A DNA stretch of 11,618 nt from the NCBI GenBank assembly GCA_023389005.1, contig JAEWFE010000025.1:1-11618 (forward strand), in the 5' to 3' direction. Position 1 is the stretch's first letter. Every line of letters begins with the position of its first letter. The DNA comes from Bacillota bacterium. GTDB lineage: Bacteria; Bacillota; Bacilli; Lactobacillales; Enterococcaceae. The position numbers were made by a program, and so were the translations under genes. The notes under the pieces were generated by a model. The model worked only from the letters and a program-made list of their open reading frames with translations, ran no database searches and had not been told where the DNA came from. Shown here one piece after another: positions 1 to 6,330 of the stretch.

Positions 1-499
1 GCCAACAACAACAGAAGATGGTACTCAAACCGATTCTGAGGTTAAGCCAACAACAACAGAGACTAGCACTCAAACAGATGCAGAAATAAAACCATTAACA
101 ACAGAAGATGGTACTCAAAATGATTCAGAAGTTAAGCCAACAACAACAGAAGATGGTACTCAAACTGATTCAGAAGATAAGCCAACAACAACAGAAGATG
201 GTACTCAAACCGATTCTGAGGTTAAGCCAACAACAACAGAGACTAGCACTCAAACAGATTCAGAAGTAGAAGAAGCATTACAAACCAAGTTAAAGGGTAA
301 TAGTGTGCGAAGGAACGAAATTGATGGTTCTCAAGATAAAAATGGAGAATTACCTCTTTTATCTCGAAAGCAGAAACGTGAGGCAAATTTACCAAAATCG
401 GGAATGTCTTCTTGGAAATTCCTTTCTTATATTGGGTTTATACTTGTGGGTTTATCTTTAGTTTTTTCAAAAAGAAAAGCTAAAAACACAGATAAATAG
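1..499 (+). CDS. LPXTG-type cell-wall-anchored surface protein, C-terminal part (5' truncated by window)
   Basis: The reading frame is open from the first base (first whole codon at 2) to a TAG at 497-499, so only the last 165 residues are visible. They begin with six 15-residue repeats rich in Thr, Glu and Asp (consensus PTTTEDGTQTDSEVK). A charged linker follows, then the sorting motif LPKSG (389-403), a hydrophobic stretch (WKFLSYIGFILVGLSLVFS) and a basic tail (KRKAKNTDK). This is the standard sortase substrate layout: the protein is exported, cut between Ser and Gly of the motif and joined to peptidoglycan. Ser replaces the usual Thr at the fourth position, a variant found in some lactic acid bacteria. 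The repeats are probably an extended stalk that lifts an N-terminal domain off the wall; that domain lies outside the window, so the ligand or enzymatic role is unknown. Two hairpins downstream may end the transcript. Confidence 0.9.
   Translation, partial: PTTTEDGTQTDSEVKPTTTETSTQTDAEIKPLTTEDGTQNDSEVKPTTTEDGTQTDSEDKPTTTEDGTQTDSEVKPTTTETSTQTDSEVEEALQTKLKGNSVRRNEIDGSQDKNGELPLLSRKQKREANLPKSGMSSWKFLSYIGFILVGLSLVFSKRKAKNTDK
2..271 (+). repeat. Six tandem 45-bp repeats inside the surface-protein gene
   Basis: Units lie at 2-46, 47-91, 92-136, 137-181, 182-226 and 227-271, all in frame, each encoding 15 residues. There are two unit types: one reads TTTEDGTQ (units 1, 3, 4, 5) and the other TTTETSTQ (units 2, 6). 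The unit pair 1+2 and the pair 5+6 differ at only 3 of 90 bases, and units 1 and 5 are identical. This points to a 90-bp higher-order unit that was recently duplicated or gene-converted. The array touches the window edge, so more copies may lie upstream. Confidence 0.95.
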
Positions 500-509
500 C
501 TGAATCATG

Positions 510-574
510 ATAGCCGCTGATTTTAAGAAGCATCTCAGTATCAGCGGCTATTGTAGTATGTATGATATTTTTTT
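510..574 (+). terminator. Probable terminator of the surface-protein gene
   Basis: A perfect 12-bp inverted repeat (510-521 ATAGCCGCTGAT with 540-551 ATCAGCGGCTAT) begins 10 bases after the stop codon. Its loop is 18 nt. A run of seven T lies at 568-574, about 16 nt past the stem. That is further than in a textbook intrinsic terminator, so the hairpin may instead mainly protect the 3' end of the mRNA. Confidence 0.55.
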
Positions 575-615
575 AAGGTCTTTGTCAAGTAGTGTTGTTG
601 GCAATTAAGTCGTTT

Positions 616-653
616 AGAGAGAAAGTTATTTTATGAATGCTTTCTCTCTTTTT
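616..653 (+). terminator. Second intrinsic terminator downstream of the surface-protein gene
   Basis: AGAGAGAAAG (616-625) pairs perfectly with CTTTCTCTCT (640-649) around a 14-nt loop and runs straight into a T tract (649-653). The stem is AT-rich but has the classical shape. It probably backs up the hairpin at 510-551. Confidence 0.6.
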
Positions 654-674
654 GTGTGCCAAGTATGGTGCAAT

Positions 675-826
675 GTAAGCGCCCAATAATGAAGTATATT
701 GAAAGAGGCTGACCCATTAGTCTCTAATAAAAAATGAGTATATAAAAAATCCTCCCATCTTCTGTTTGAATACAGTATAACTGGAGGATTAGTGGGATGC
801 TATACACCTTGTTATTGAGCGCTTAC
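675..826. repeat. Imperfect inverted repeat flanking a gene-poor stretch; possible MITE remnant
   Basis: GTAAGCGCCCAATAA (675-689) is the reverse complement of 812-826 with one mismatch; the ends are about 150 bp apart. Between them lie weakly complementary segments and the hairpin at 748-790. The layout resembles a miniature inverted-repeat element, but I see no clear target-site duplication beside the ends. The 360-base stretch 500-859 contains no credible gene: only two forward terminators, this inverted repeat and the reverse terminator inside it. Confidence 0.45.
744..790 (-). terminator. Intrinsic terminator of the minus-strand membrane-protein gene
   Basis: Read on the minus strand, AATCCTCC (790-783) pairs with GGAGGATT (755-748) and is followed by a run of T (749-744). 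An inner CTGT/ACAG pairing (762-765 with 772-775) may shorten the loop. It lies about 70 nt past the stop of the gene at 860-1369. On the plus strand no T run follows, so it works in one direction only. Confidence 0.65.
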
Positions 827-859
827 TATTATTAGTGTGAGCGATATAAATGATATGAG

Positions 860-1369
860 TTATATTTCATGTTTTTCAAGTTTGTACATAATTGTGGCAA
901 TCCATACAGAAATAAATGATGGTAAGAATGCGAGCATAAGATAGGCTGGACTACTGACTCCCCCTTCGATTAACTTTTCAATGTCTGTACCTTTAATAAA
1001 ATTATCAACAGCCACCTGATACAAAGTGATATAAATGAGTCCCCATTGAATATAGTATTCAATTAAGGTGAAAATGGTCATTGATATATGCCATTTATTT
1101 GCAAGTTTACTGACTACAAAATATAAAATGACTCCTGAAACCAAAATTAGCATAAACATTGTCATAAAGGGGGACTTTCCAAGTGGTGTTACGATATATT
1201 GGCTGATGAACAAAAGTCCAAATACTAGGATTAAAAATACTGTTGTTGAAAAGAATAGCATTGCGGCAAAAACAGCTAAAGTTTTAAAGAAAATAAAACG
1301 TTCAAGTCGTTTGGAATTAATCACTCTTCCTAAAAATAGTAGTAAAACTAAAAGTATAATCTCGTTCAT
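860..1369 (-). CDS. Small multi-pass membrane protein of unknown function
   Basis: The 169-residue product is almost wholly hydrophobic. Likely membrane segments lie near residues 1-14, 24-60 (long enough for two), 67-89, 97-121 and 140-165, with a short basic stretch (NSKRLER) after the first. I do not recognise the family; small drug-efflux or SepA-like membrane proteins are only a vague resemblance in size and topology. I start it at the ATG at 1369, not the in-frame ATG at 1384, because a strong GGAGGGG (1382-1376) lies 6 nt before 1369 and overlaps the upstream ATG. A good promoter (1418-1390) and a terminator (790-744) frame it as a single-gene unit, divergent from the phosphodiesterase gene. 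The opposite-strand reading frame over 1068-1427 is taken to be its shadow. Confidence 0.75.
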   Translation of the reverse strand: MNEIILLVLLLFLGRVINSKRLERFIFFKTLAVFAAMLFFSTTVFLILVFGLLFISQYIVTPLGKSPFMTMFMLILVSGVILYFVVSKLANKWHISMTIFTLIEYYIQWGLIYITLYQVAVDNFIKGTDIEKLIEGGVSSPAYLMLAFLPSFISVWIATIMYKLEKHEI

Positions 1370-1375
1370 TTCTAA

Positions 1376-1382
1376 CCCCTCC
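1376..1382 (-). promoter_or_regulatory. Ribosome binding site that fixes the start of the small membrane protein
   Basis: GGAGGGG on the minus strand is followed by a 6-nt spacer and then ATG at 1369. The competing ATG at 1384-1382 shares its G with this site, so ribosomes bound here would initiate at 1369. Confidence 0.75.
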
Positions 1383-1389
1383 ATTTTTC

Positions 1390-1418
1390 ATCATAACAGA
1401 ATGATGATATTTTATCAA
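1390..1418 (-). promoter_or_regulatory. Promoter of the small membrane-protein gene
   Basis: TTGATA (1418-1413), a 17-bp spacer and TATGAT (1395-1390): each hexamer has five of six consensus bases. The predicted start near 1383 leaves a leader of only about 14 nt, with the ribosome site at its very 5' end. If that is too short, an upstream promoter in 1420-1470 is the alternative. Confidence 0.55.
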
Positions 1419-1476
1419 ATTTATTAGCATCATGAATAAATAACCTAATATGATAATTTATAATAGAAAAATAAAC

Positions 1477-1505
1477 TAGAAATCGCAAGTCGTTTTCGCT
1501 ATAAT
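1477..1505 (+). promoter_or_regulatory. Promoter of the glycerophosphodiesterase gene
   Basis: A perfect TATAAT (1500-1505) lies 17 bp after a weak -35 (TAGAAA, 1477-1482, four of six). AAGGGGG (1518-1524) lies 7 nt before the ATG at 1532 and serves as ribosome binding site. Confidence 0.6.
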
Positions 1506-1531
1506 AAAATGCATGAAAAGGGGGAATACAG

Positions 1532-3292
1532 ATGATTCAACGTGTTTTAAAACAAGCAAAAGAGACGTTAAAAGATTTAAATAAGAACAAATGGCACTAT
1601 TTGTATACAGGAATATTAATCCAGTTAATATTTGGTGTTGTGGGAAGCTTTATACTTAGAAGAATCTTTGGCTTTGTATTGTTGATGACGGGGCAGGATA
1701 ATTTGAATAACACAAATATTATTCAGATACTCTTGAATCCAATGGGTTTTATTAGTTTAATTGTTTATTTAATATTGTTGGTAGTATTATTATTTCTTGA
1801 ATACCAAGTTTTTTGCTTAATGATTCTAGGGGCAAGCAACCAGAAAAAAATAGCATGGAAAGAACTATTTCATCCAACGCATTTAAAGTTGAATAAGCAA
1901 AATATATTCAACGGATTGTATTTTTTAGCATATGTTATTTTAGGAATCCCTATTGCTAATTTAGGATTATCTACTACTTTGACAAACGAACTATACATTC
2001 CGGATTTTATTACGGGTGAATGGAGTAAGTCACCAACTAGTGCAGTTTTGCTATTTGTTGGAGGCTTGACATTGATTTATTTGGCCTTTCGTTTTTTATT
2101 TGTGGTTCCATTATTTACACTGACTGATTTGAATTTCCCACAAATTTATAAACGAAGTTGGCAAATGACAAAAGGTAAATTAATTGAATTTTTCTTAAGT
2201 TTTACATTGATTGAATTTATATTACTGCTCATATTATTGCCTGTGTTTTTATTATCTTTAGTTTTAGCCTTAATTTTAGATAATAACGGCAGTAATCTAT
2301 TCTTAGAAAGTTTATTATTGACTTTGATTAATGGATGTATCTTTGCCACCAATTTATTTGTAAAAATCGGTATTTTTCATTTACTGATTCAAAATATACA
2401 ATCGTTTAGCAAAAATTTACCTTTACAAAATGTCCAAAAGAAACGCAAATTTGCAAGTTTGGCCTTATTGTTTATGGTATTTGCAAGTTTTTATTTAGGT
2501 GAAACCTATCAATTGGCAACGCTAGAATATAATCCTAAAATTGAAATTGTCGGTCATCGTGGCTATGTAGCTAAGGCGGTTGAAAATTCAGTAGAAGGAT
2601 TGAGAGCAGCTAAAAATATGAAGGCAAATTATGTTGAATTGGATTTACTTTATACAAAAGATCATCAGTTTGTAGTCATGCACGATAATGATTTAAAACG
2701 TTTGGCTGGTCTAGATAAAAAAGTGTCTGATTTACCTGCTAATAAAGTAATCGGCTTAAAAATCAAACAAGATGGACATACAAGTAAGATTGTAAGCATG
2801 AAAGATTATTTGAAAATCGCGAAGCAGTTACAGATGCATTTGATTTTAGAATTAAAACCTACTGGAAACGAGGATAGTAGCTATGTCATTCGATTTGTAA
2901 ATGAGCTTAAGAAAAGTGGAATGGAAAATCAAGTTAAAATTATGTCACTGGATCTTCCTACGATTCTTGCCGTCGAAAAATTAGATCCTGACCTAGATAC
3001 AGGGTATGTTATTCCAATTCAGTTTGGTAAACTACCGAACGAACCAGTAGATTTTTATGCTATCGAGGATTTCTCCTATCGTCCCCAGTTAGCAGAAGAG
3101 GTTCATCAAATGAATAAAAAATTATTCGTATGGACAATCAATTCGCCTGATAAGATCCGCTATTATTTACAAACCCCAATTGATGGATTAATCACGGATG
3201 AATTAAAGACAACAAATCAAACCAAAAATGAATTAGGACACGATAAAAGCTATATTGATCGTTTATTGGACTTAGTACAGCCATTACAATGA
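1532..3292 (+). CDS. Membrane-anchored glycerophosphodiester phosphodiesterase (GDPD family)
   Basis: The 586-residue protein joins a multi-pass membrane region (about residues 24-325, roughly seven or eight segments) to a C-terminal GDPD catalytic domain (about 337-565). The family hydrolyses glycerophosphodiesters to glycerol-3-phosphate and an alcohol, using a TIM barrel and a divalent metal. The signature is present: H342-R-G, E351-N, E369 and D371 in the ELDL motif, and H384-D, where the two histidines are the expected acid/base pair. The membrane half matches the arrangement of Gram-positive GDPDs with a GPDPase-type membrane domain. The catalytic domain follows the last membrane segment (about 306-325) directly, probably facing outward, where it could act on lipid- or teichoic-acid-derived substrates; that substrate is inference. 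The gene stands alone, with its own promoter and a shared bidirectional terminator. Confidence 0.9.
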   Translation: MIQRVLKQAKETLKDLNKNKWHYLYTGILIQLIFGVVGSFILRRIFGFVLLMTGQDNLNNTNIIQILLNPMGFISLIVYLILLVVLLFLEYQVFCLMILGASNQKKIAWKELFHPTHLKLNKQNIFNGLYFLAYVILGIPIANLGLSTTLTNELYIPDFITGEWSKSPTSAVLLFVGGLTLIYLAFRFLFVVPLFTLTDLNFPQIYKRSWQMTKGKLIEFFLSFTLIEFILLLILLPVFLLSLVLALILDNNGSNLFLESLLLTLINGCIFATNLFVKIGIFHLLIQNIQSFSKNLPLQNVQKKRKFASLALLFMVFASFYLGETYQLATLEYNPKIEIVGHRGYVAKAVENSVEGLRAAKNMKANYVELDLLYTKDHQFVVMHDNDLKRLAGLDKKVSDLPANKVIGLKIKQDGHTSKIVSMKDYLKIAKQLQMHLILELKPTGNEDSSYVIRFVNELKKSGMENQVKIMSLDLPTILAVEKLDPDLDTGYVIPIQFGKLPNEPVDFYAIEDFSYRPQLAEEVHQMNKKLFVWTINSPDKIRYYLQTPIDGLITDELKTTNQTKNELGHDKSYIDRLLDLVQPLQ

Positions 3293-3442
3293 TTATGAAA
3301 ATATTGATGAATGGATTATTTTGGCTCTTTTCGGAAGGTTTCTAATTGATTAAATGAAACATAGAAAATGAATAGATAAAACCTAAATCAGCAAGTCAGT
3401 TTGTATAGATTTTGAAAATCAATCTAGTGTATAAACAAAAAT

Positions 3443-3480
3443 GCCATCCAAGGAAAGTTTGTCCTAGGATGGCTCTTTTT
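3443..3480. terminator. Bidirectional terminator between convergent genes
   Basis: GCCATCC (3443-3449) pairs with GGATGGC (3467-3473). Inside, past one mismatch, AGGA (3451-3454) pairs with TCCT (3462-3465). T-rich runs follow on the plus strand (3474-3480) and, as AAAAA before the stem (about 3437-3441), on the minus strand. It can stop both the phosphodiesterase transcript and the FMN reductase operon. The rest of 3293-3442 shows nothing I can name. Confidence 0.8.
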
Positions 3481-3499
3481 AGTATATAGTGATAAGCTG

Positions 3500-4063
3500 T
3501 TAAAATAGCAACGCTTCTTGTTTTCGTTTGAATTCTTGGTATACTTCCGTCATTAAGACAGTATCTTCTACTAGTTTTTCAAGTCTAAAATGAATATCGA
3601 TATTTTCGATTTCATGGCGATTAAAATCCTGTCCTTCTATAAAGACAATTTCTGGTAGGACTTGAGCTTTCATGTAAGAAAGAATAGGTTTTAGTTGCAT
3701 TTCAGGGACTAGATAGTGCTTACTAGAACCAGCTGTTACAACAATGCTGACTACTTTATCGCGTAAAGCTTTTTCCGGTAATAAGTCAAAGATATTCTTT
3801 AACGAACCAGGAATGGATGCTTGGAAGATAGGTGTACCAATAATAATTGCATCGGCTTGCATTAATTTACTAGTTACTTCGAGAGTATCCCCGGTATATT
3901 CTAAGTAATTGCGACCATCGCTGAAGACTAAATTTTTTTCGCGAAGATCAATCATCTCAACATCAACTTCCGGAAATTTTTGTTTTAGATAATCGGTTGT
4001 TTTTTGAATGGCAATGGCAGTTTTACTACCGATTGTTGCACTTGATAAGGTTACAACTTTCAT
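3500..4063 (-). CDS. NADPH-dependent FMN reductase (flavodoxin-like fold)
   Basis: The 187-residue length and motifs fit the NADPH-dependent FMN reductase family (SsuE-like). The N-terminal beta strand and phosphate-binding loop read TLSSATIGSKTA (5-16). The core motif GTPIFQASIPGSLKNIFDLL (76-95) is the flavin-contacting segment of this fold, and TAGSSKHYL (110-118) corresponds to the second loop near the isoalloxazine ring. The enzyme would reduce free FMN with NADPH in the cytosol. Its ATG lies 3 nt after the stop of the monooxygenase gene, and its AAGGAG ribosome site lies inside that gene's last codons, so the two are translated as one operon. The natural reading is that it supplies FMNH2 to the neighbouring luciferase-like enzyme. 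The actual partner is inferred from context only. Confidence 0.88.
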   Translation of the reverse strand: MKVVTLSSATIGSKTAIAIQKTTDYLKQKFPEVDVEMIDLREKNLVFSDGRNYLEYTGDTLEVTSKLMQADAIIIGTPIFQASIPGSLKNIFDLLPEKALRDKVVSIVVTAGSSKHYLVPEMQLKPILSYMKAQVLPEIVFIEGQDFNRHEIENIDIHFRLEKLVEDTVLMTEVYQEFKRKQEALLF

Positions 4064-4066
4064 CGT

Positions 4067-5131
4067 TTATTTCTCCTTTGTATATTTTTTGACGGCTGGT
4101 AGAATGGTCGTGCCAATCATTTCAATATTTTCCATGACTTTCTTAAATGGCATACCACCAAAATCGATTTGAGCCATGTAACGTTGATGTCCGAATTCTT
4201 CATATTGATAGAGAATTTTTTCAATAATTTGTTGTGGACTACCGATAGCCATTACGTCTTGCGGATGTGCACCATTAGCAAATAAGCGTTTATTGAAGCC
4301 GGTCCCATTCGCGATTTCAATCCCTTTATTGACATATGGATAAAATTCGCGTAAAGCTGTTTGACTATCTTTGGCTGCATAGAAAAGTCCGGTCGTTGCT
4401 ACTGGGAAATCATCTGGGTTATAGCCGTTGATGGCCAAGCTTTCACGATATGCCATGACTGAACGTTTAAAGATACTTACCGGCCCACCCAACATTGCAA
4501 TGGCCATTGGAACACCTTGACGTCCAGCTTTAATGGCACTTTCTGCAGGACCACCGACTGCTCGCCAAATCGGCATCTTATCGTTTAATGGTCGTGGTAA
4601 GACTTCTGCATTCTTTAAAGGTGCGCGGAAATTGCCTTCCCAGGTGACGAATTTCTCTTGATTGATTTTTAGTAGGAGTTCAAATTTTTCTTCAAATAGT
4701 TCTTCATAGTCTTTTAAATCGTAGCCTAGTAATTCAAATAGTCCCACACGTGAGGCGCGCCCACCAATAATCTCTGCACGTCCATTTGAAAGTAAATCTA
4801 ATGTCGCAAAGTTTTCATAAATACGGACGGGATCAGAAGTAGAAACGATGGTAGCAGCTGAACCAATTTTAATCTTTTCAGTGGCTTGACTGACTGCACC
4901 TAACATGACGGCGTGGGCTTGTCCGACAAAATATTTTTGATGGCTCTCACCAATGCTAAAAAAATCAAGGCCTGCTTGTTCGGCTAAGACCGCTTCTTGG
5001 ACAATTTGGTCGACACGTTCTTTTGCTGAAATCCTTTCTCCAGTTAGGGCGTCGGGCATATGGTCTCCTAGGGAATAAAGGCCAAATTCTAAACCATTTT
5101 TAGGGTTAATTCGATAATCTTGCATACTCAT
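4067..5131 (-). CDS. Luciferase-like (LLM class) flavin-dependent monooxygenase
   Basis: The 354-residue product has the bacterial luciferase-type TIM-barrel signature: GLEFGLYSLGDH near the N-terminus (13-24), a GESH motif (61-64) and the block DPVRIYENFATLDLLSNGRA (100-119) followed by EIIGGRASR. These fit the LLM subgroup known as Atu2307/SP_0267-like, which is widespread in Gram-positive bacteria and has no firmly assigned substrate. Members use reduced flavin and O2 to oxidise small organic molecules; the FMN reductase 3 nt downstream fits that need. The frame is open up to 5254, but I start at the ATG at 5131 because GAGG (5143-5140) lies 8 nt upstream and the extra 41 residues are basic and unlike the family. 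A second ATG at 5125 is a weaker alternative. The promoter region shared with the dehydrogenase gene carries several possible operators. Confidence 0.88.
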   Translation of the reverse strand: MSMQDYRINPKNGLEFGLYSLGDHMPDALTGERISAKERVDQIVQEAVLAEQAGLDFFSIGESHQKYFVGQAHAVMLGAVSQATEKIKIGSAATIVSTSDPVRIYENFATLDLLSNGRAEIIGGRASRVGLFELLGYDLKDYEELFEEKFELLLKINQEKFVTWEGNFRAPLKNAEVLPRPLNDKMPIWRAVGGPAESAIKAGRQGVPMAIAMLGGPVSIFKRSVMAYRESLAINGYNPDDFPVATTGLFYAAKDSQTALREFYPYVNKGIEIANGTGFNKRLFANGAHPQDVMAIGSPQQIIEKILYQYEEFGHQRYMAQIDFGGMPFKKVMENIEMIGTTILPAVKKYTKEK

Positions 5132-5139
5132 AAACTTTT

Positions 5140-5143
5140 CCTC
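5140..5143 (-). promoter_or_regulatory. Ribosome binding site that fixes the monooxygenase start
   Basis: GAGG on the minus strand with an 8-nt spacer to ATG 5131. It excludes the 41-codon upstream extension, which would also cross the predicted promoter and transcription start. Confidence 0.7.
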
Positions 5144-5162
5144 GTTTCTTTTATGTTTTCGT

Positions 5163-5174
5163 TTTACATGTAAA
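5163..5174. promoter_or_regulatory. Palindromic operator candidate at the monooxygenase start point
   Basis: TTTACATGTAAA is a perfect 12-bp palindrome. It abuts the -10 box and spans the predicted transcription start (about 5167) of the minus-strand operon, the usual position for a repressor site. No regulator gene lies in the window, so the binding protein is unknown. Confidence 0.5.
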
Positions 5175-5202
5175 GTGTAAGTCGTATGATGAAATTTGTG
5201 AA
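5174..5202 (-). promoter_or_regulatory. Promoter of the monooxygenase / FMN reductase operon
   Basis: TTCACA (5202-5197, five of six) and TACACT (5179-5174, four of six) are separated by 17 bp. The start would fall near 5167, giving a leader of about 36 nt. Confidence 0.5.
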
Positions 5203-5204
5203 GT

Positions 5205-5222
5205 AGGCACTTTAAAGGCACT
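5205..5222. repeat. Helically phased 7-bp direct repeat upstream of the monooxygenase -35 box
   Basis: AGGCACT occurs at 5205-5211 and again at 5216-5222, an 11-bp step that places both copies on the same face of the helix. The pair ends 3 bp upstream of the -35 hexamer. Activators of response-regulator or LytTR type often bind such repeats, but nothing in the window names one. Confidence 0.45.
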
Positions 5223-5300
5223 AGGTATCTTTTAGGAAACTTTTTTGCTACCAAGCCTTTCTCTTCATGAAATCATTTAAGAATTTCTTAAGAGATACCT
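5223..5300. promoter_or_regulatory. Dyad elements upstream of the dehydrogenase promoter
   Basis: Two nested symmetries are visible. AGGTATCT (5223-5230) reappears inverted as AGATACCT (5293-5300), and the match extends to 11 of 12 bases with the neighbouring TTTA/CTTA. Between them, TTAAGAA-T-TTCTTAA (5277-5291) is a perfect 15-bp palindrome centred about 37 bp upstream of the dehydrogenase -35 box. They could be operators for either divergent gene. Confidence 0.45.
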
Positions 5301-5320
5301 TATAACAAGAAACAGCATTT

Positions 5321-5349
5321 TTGACAATCGCGCTTTCCTTCAGTATGAT
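5321..5349 (+). promoter_or_regulatory. Strong promoter of the short-chain dehydrogenase gene
   Basis: A perfect TTGACA (5321-5326), a 17-bp spacer and TATGAT (5344-5349, five of six). This is the best sigma-A-type match in the window. Transcription would start near 5356, about 34 nt before the ATG. Confidence 0.85.
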
Positions 5350-5377
5350 GAAAATAGTTTTGATAACAAATAGGAAT

Positions 5378-5383
5378 AGGGGA
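5378..5383 (+). promoter_or_regulatory. Ribosome binding site that fixes the dehydrogenase start
   Basis: AGGGGA lies 6 nt before the ATG at 5390. An in-frame TTG at 5321 is the -35 box itself and lies upstream of the predicted transcript, so it cannot be the start. Confidence 0.8.
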
Positions 5384-5389
5384 AAACAG

Positions 5390-6232
5390 ATGGAGAAAAA
5401 AGTTTTAGTTGTAACCGGTGCTTCTAAAGGTATTGGTTTACAAATCGTTTTAGCTGGATTGAAGGCGGGCTATCAAGTCGTCGGAACAAGTCGTAATAAA
5501 GAACGTTTAACACAAGAAGTTCAAACGCAATTACCTGAATTTCAGTCCAATTTTTATGCGGTGAATATGCCATTTGATGAAGAGGGGATTCATCAAGGGA
5601 TTGCAGAAATCATTGGGAAATTTGGTAGAATCGATTATCTTGTGAACAATGCGGGATATGCCTTACTTGGTGCAGTCGAAGAATTTTCATTAGCTGAAGT
5701 GCGCACGAATTTTGATGTGAATTTCTTTGGTCTTTTCCAAGTGATTCAGGAAGTTTTACCAATTATGCGTAATCAACAATTTGGCCGAATTATTAATATG
5801 GCTTCGATTTCTGGTAGTGTGACCGGTCCTACGCAAGGGGTTTATTCTGCGACCAAAGCGGCTGTAATAATGTTGAGCGAGGCATTAAATGAAGAAGTGC
5901 GTCCATTCAATATTCAAGTGACTGCGATTTGTCCAGGTGGCGTGCGGACCGACTTTTTAGACCAAACCTCGATGAAGCGTCCGGCCAAACAAATTGAAGA
6001 TTATGATGTGGTTCGCCAAACAATGTCTGGTTTTGACCGCTTAAATCATAATCAAAGTGGCGATCCAGCTAAAGTAGCGCAAGCGATTATTGAAGTGACT
6101 CAAATGGAACAAGCACCTGGGCGTTTGTATCTAGGCGTGGGAGCACTTGCCGCATTACAACATCAAATCAATCATGTGGTTGAAGAAGTCAATCAAAATG
6201 TTGCTTTGAGCCAAAGTACAGAACATGAATAA
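5390..6232 (+). CDS. Short-chain dehydrogenase/reductase (classical SDR)
   Basis: The 280-residue product is a classical SDR. The Rossmann motif TGASKGIG covers residues 9-16, NNAG is at 86-89, and the catalytic Ser139, Tyr152 and Lys156 (YSATK, 152-156) are all present. Arg35 just after the second beta strand (TSRNKE) suggests a preference for NADP(H). After the catalytic core, CPGGVRTDF (about 189-197) is the usual cofactor-binding loop. It would carry out an NADP-dependent oxidation or reduction of an alcohol, ketone or similar small molecule in the cytosol; the substrate cannot be read from the sequence. It is a single-gene unit with a strong promoter and its own terminator. It is divergent from the monooxygenase operon, which suggests a shared redox or detoxification signal. 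Confidence 0.92.
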   Translation: MEKKVLVVTGASKGIGLQIVLAGLKAGYQVVGTSRNKERLTQEVQTQLPEFQSNFYAVNMPFDEEGIHQGIAEIIGKFGRIDYLVNNAGYALLGAVEEFSLAEVRTNFDVNFFGLFQVIQEVLPIMRNQQFGRIINMASISGSVTGPTQGVYSATKAAVIMLSEALNEEVRPFNIQVTAICPGGVRTDFLDQTSMKRPAKQIEDYDVVRQTMSGFDRLNHNQSGDPAKVAQAIIEVTQMEQAPGRLYLGVGALAALQHQINHVVEEVNQNVALSQSTEHE

Positions 6233-6238
6233 TCAGAT

Positions 6239-6268
6239 GCACGAGTCAAAATCAGGCTCGTGTTTTTT
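6239..6268 (+). terminator. Terminator of the dehydrogenase gene
   Basis: CACGAGTC (6240-6247) pairs with GGCTCGTG (6255-6262), with one wobble pair and a 7-nt loop, and runs into TTTTTT (6263-6268). It starts 7 nt after the stop codon. Confidence 0.88.
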
Positions 6269-6280
6269 GTTGTATCATCA

Positions 6281-6309
6281 TTGAATTAATGATATGCTCA
6301 AACTATGAA
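6281..6309 (+). promoter_or_regulatory. Promoter of the SWIM/SNF2 gene
   Basis: TTGAAT (6281-6286) and TATGAA (6304-6309) are separated by 17 bp; each hexamer matches four of six consensus bases. GAGGAA (6321-6326) supplies the ribosome site 4 nt before the ATG at 6331. Confidence 0.55.
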
Positions 6310-6330
6310 TAAAATGCTGCGAGGAATAAG

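Noticed and set aside
2..271. Regular 45-bp repeats as a possible CRISPR array
   Set aside because: The units are directly adjacent with no variable spacers and stay in frame in a surface-protein coding sequence.
561..611. A 16-codon micro-ORF after the surface-protein gene (ATG near 559)
   Set aside because: There is no ribosome site and it overlaps the T tract of a probable terminator.
1068..1427. 119-codon plus-strand reading frame opposite the small membrane protein
   Set aside because: It lacks a ribosome site and family-like composition and mirrors the hydrophobic minus-strand gene, which has promoter, ribosome site and terminator.
5132..5254. 41-residue N-terminal extension of the monooxygenase
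   Set aside because: It has no ribosome site, is basic and unlike the family, and overlaps the predicted promoter; ATG 5131 has GAGG at the right distance.
5321..5389. Upstream TTG start for the dehydrogenase
   Set aside because: That TTG is part of the perfect -35 box TTGACA; the ATG at 5390 has a good ribosome site and gives the normal SDR N-terminus.
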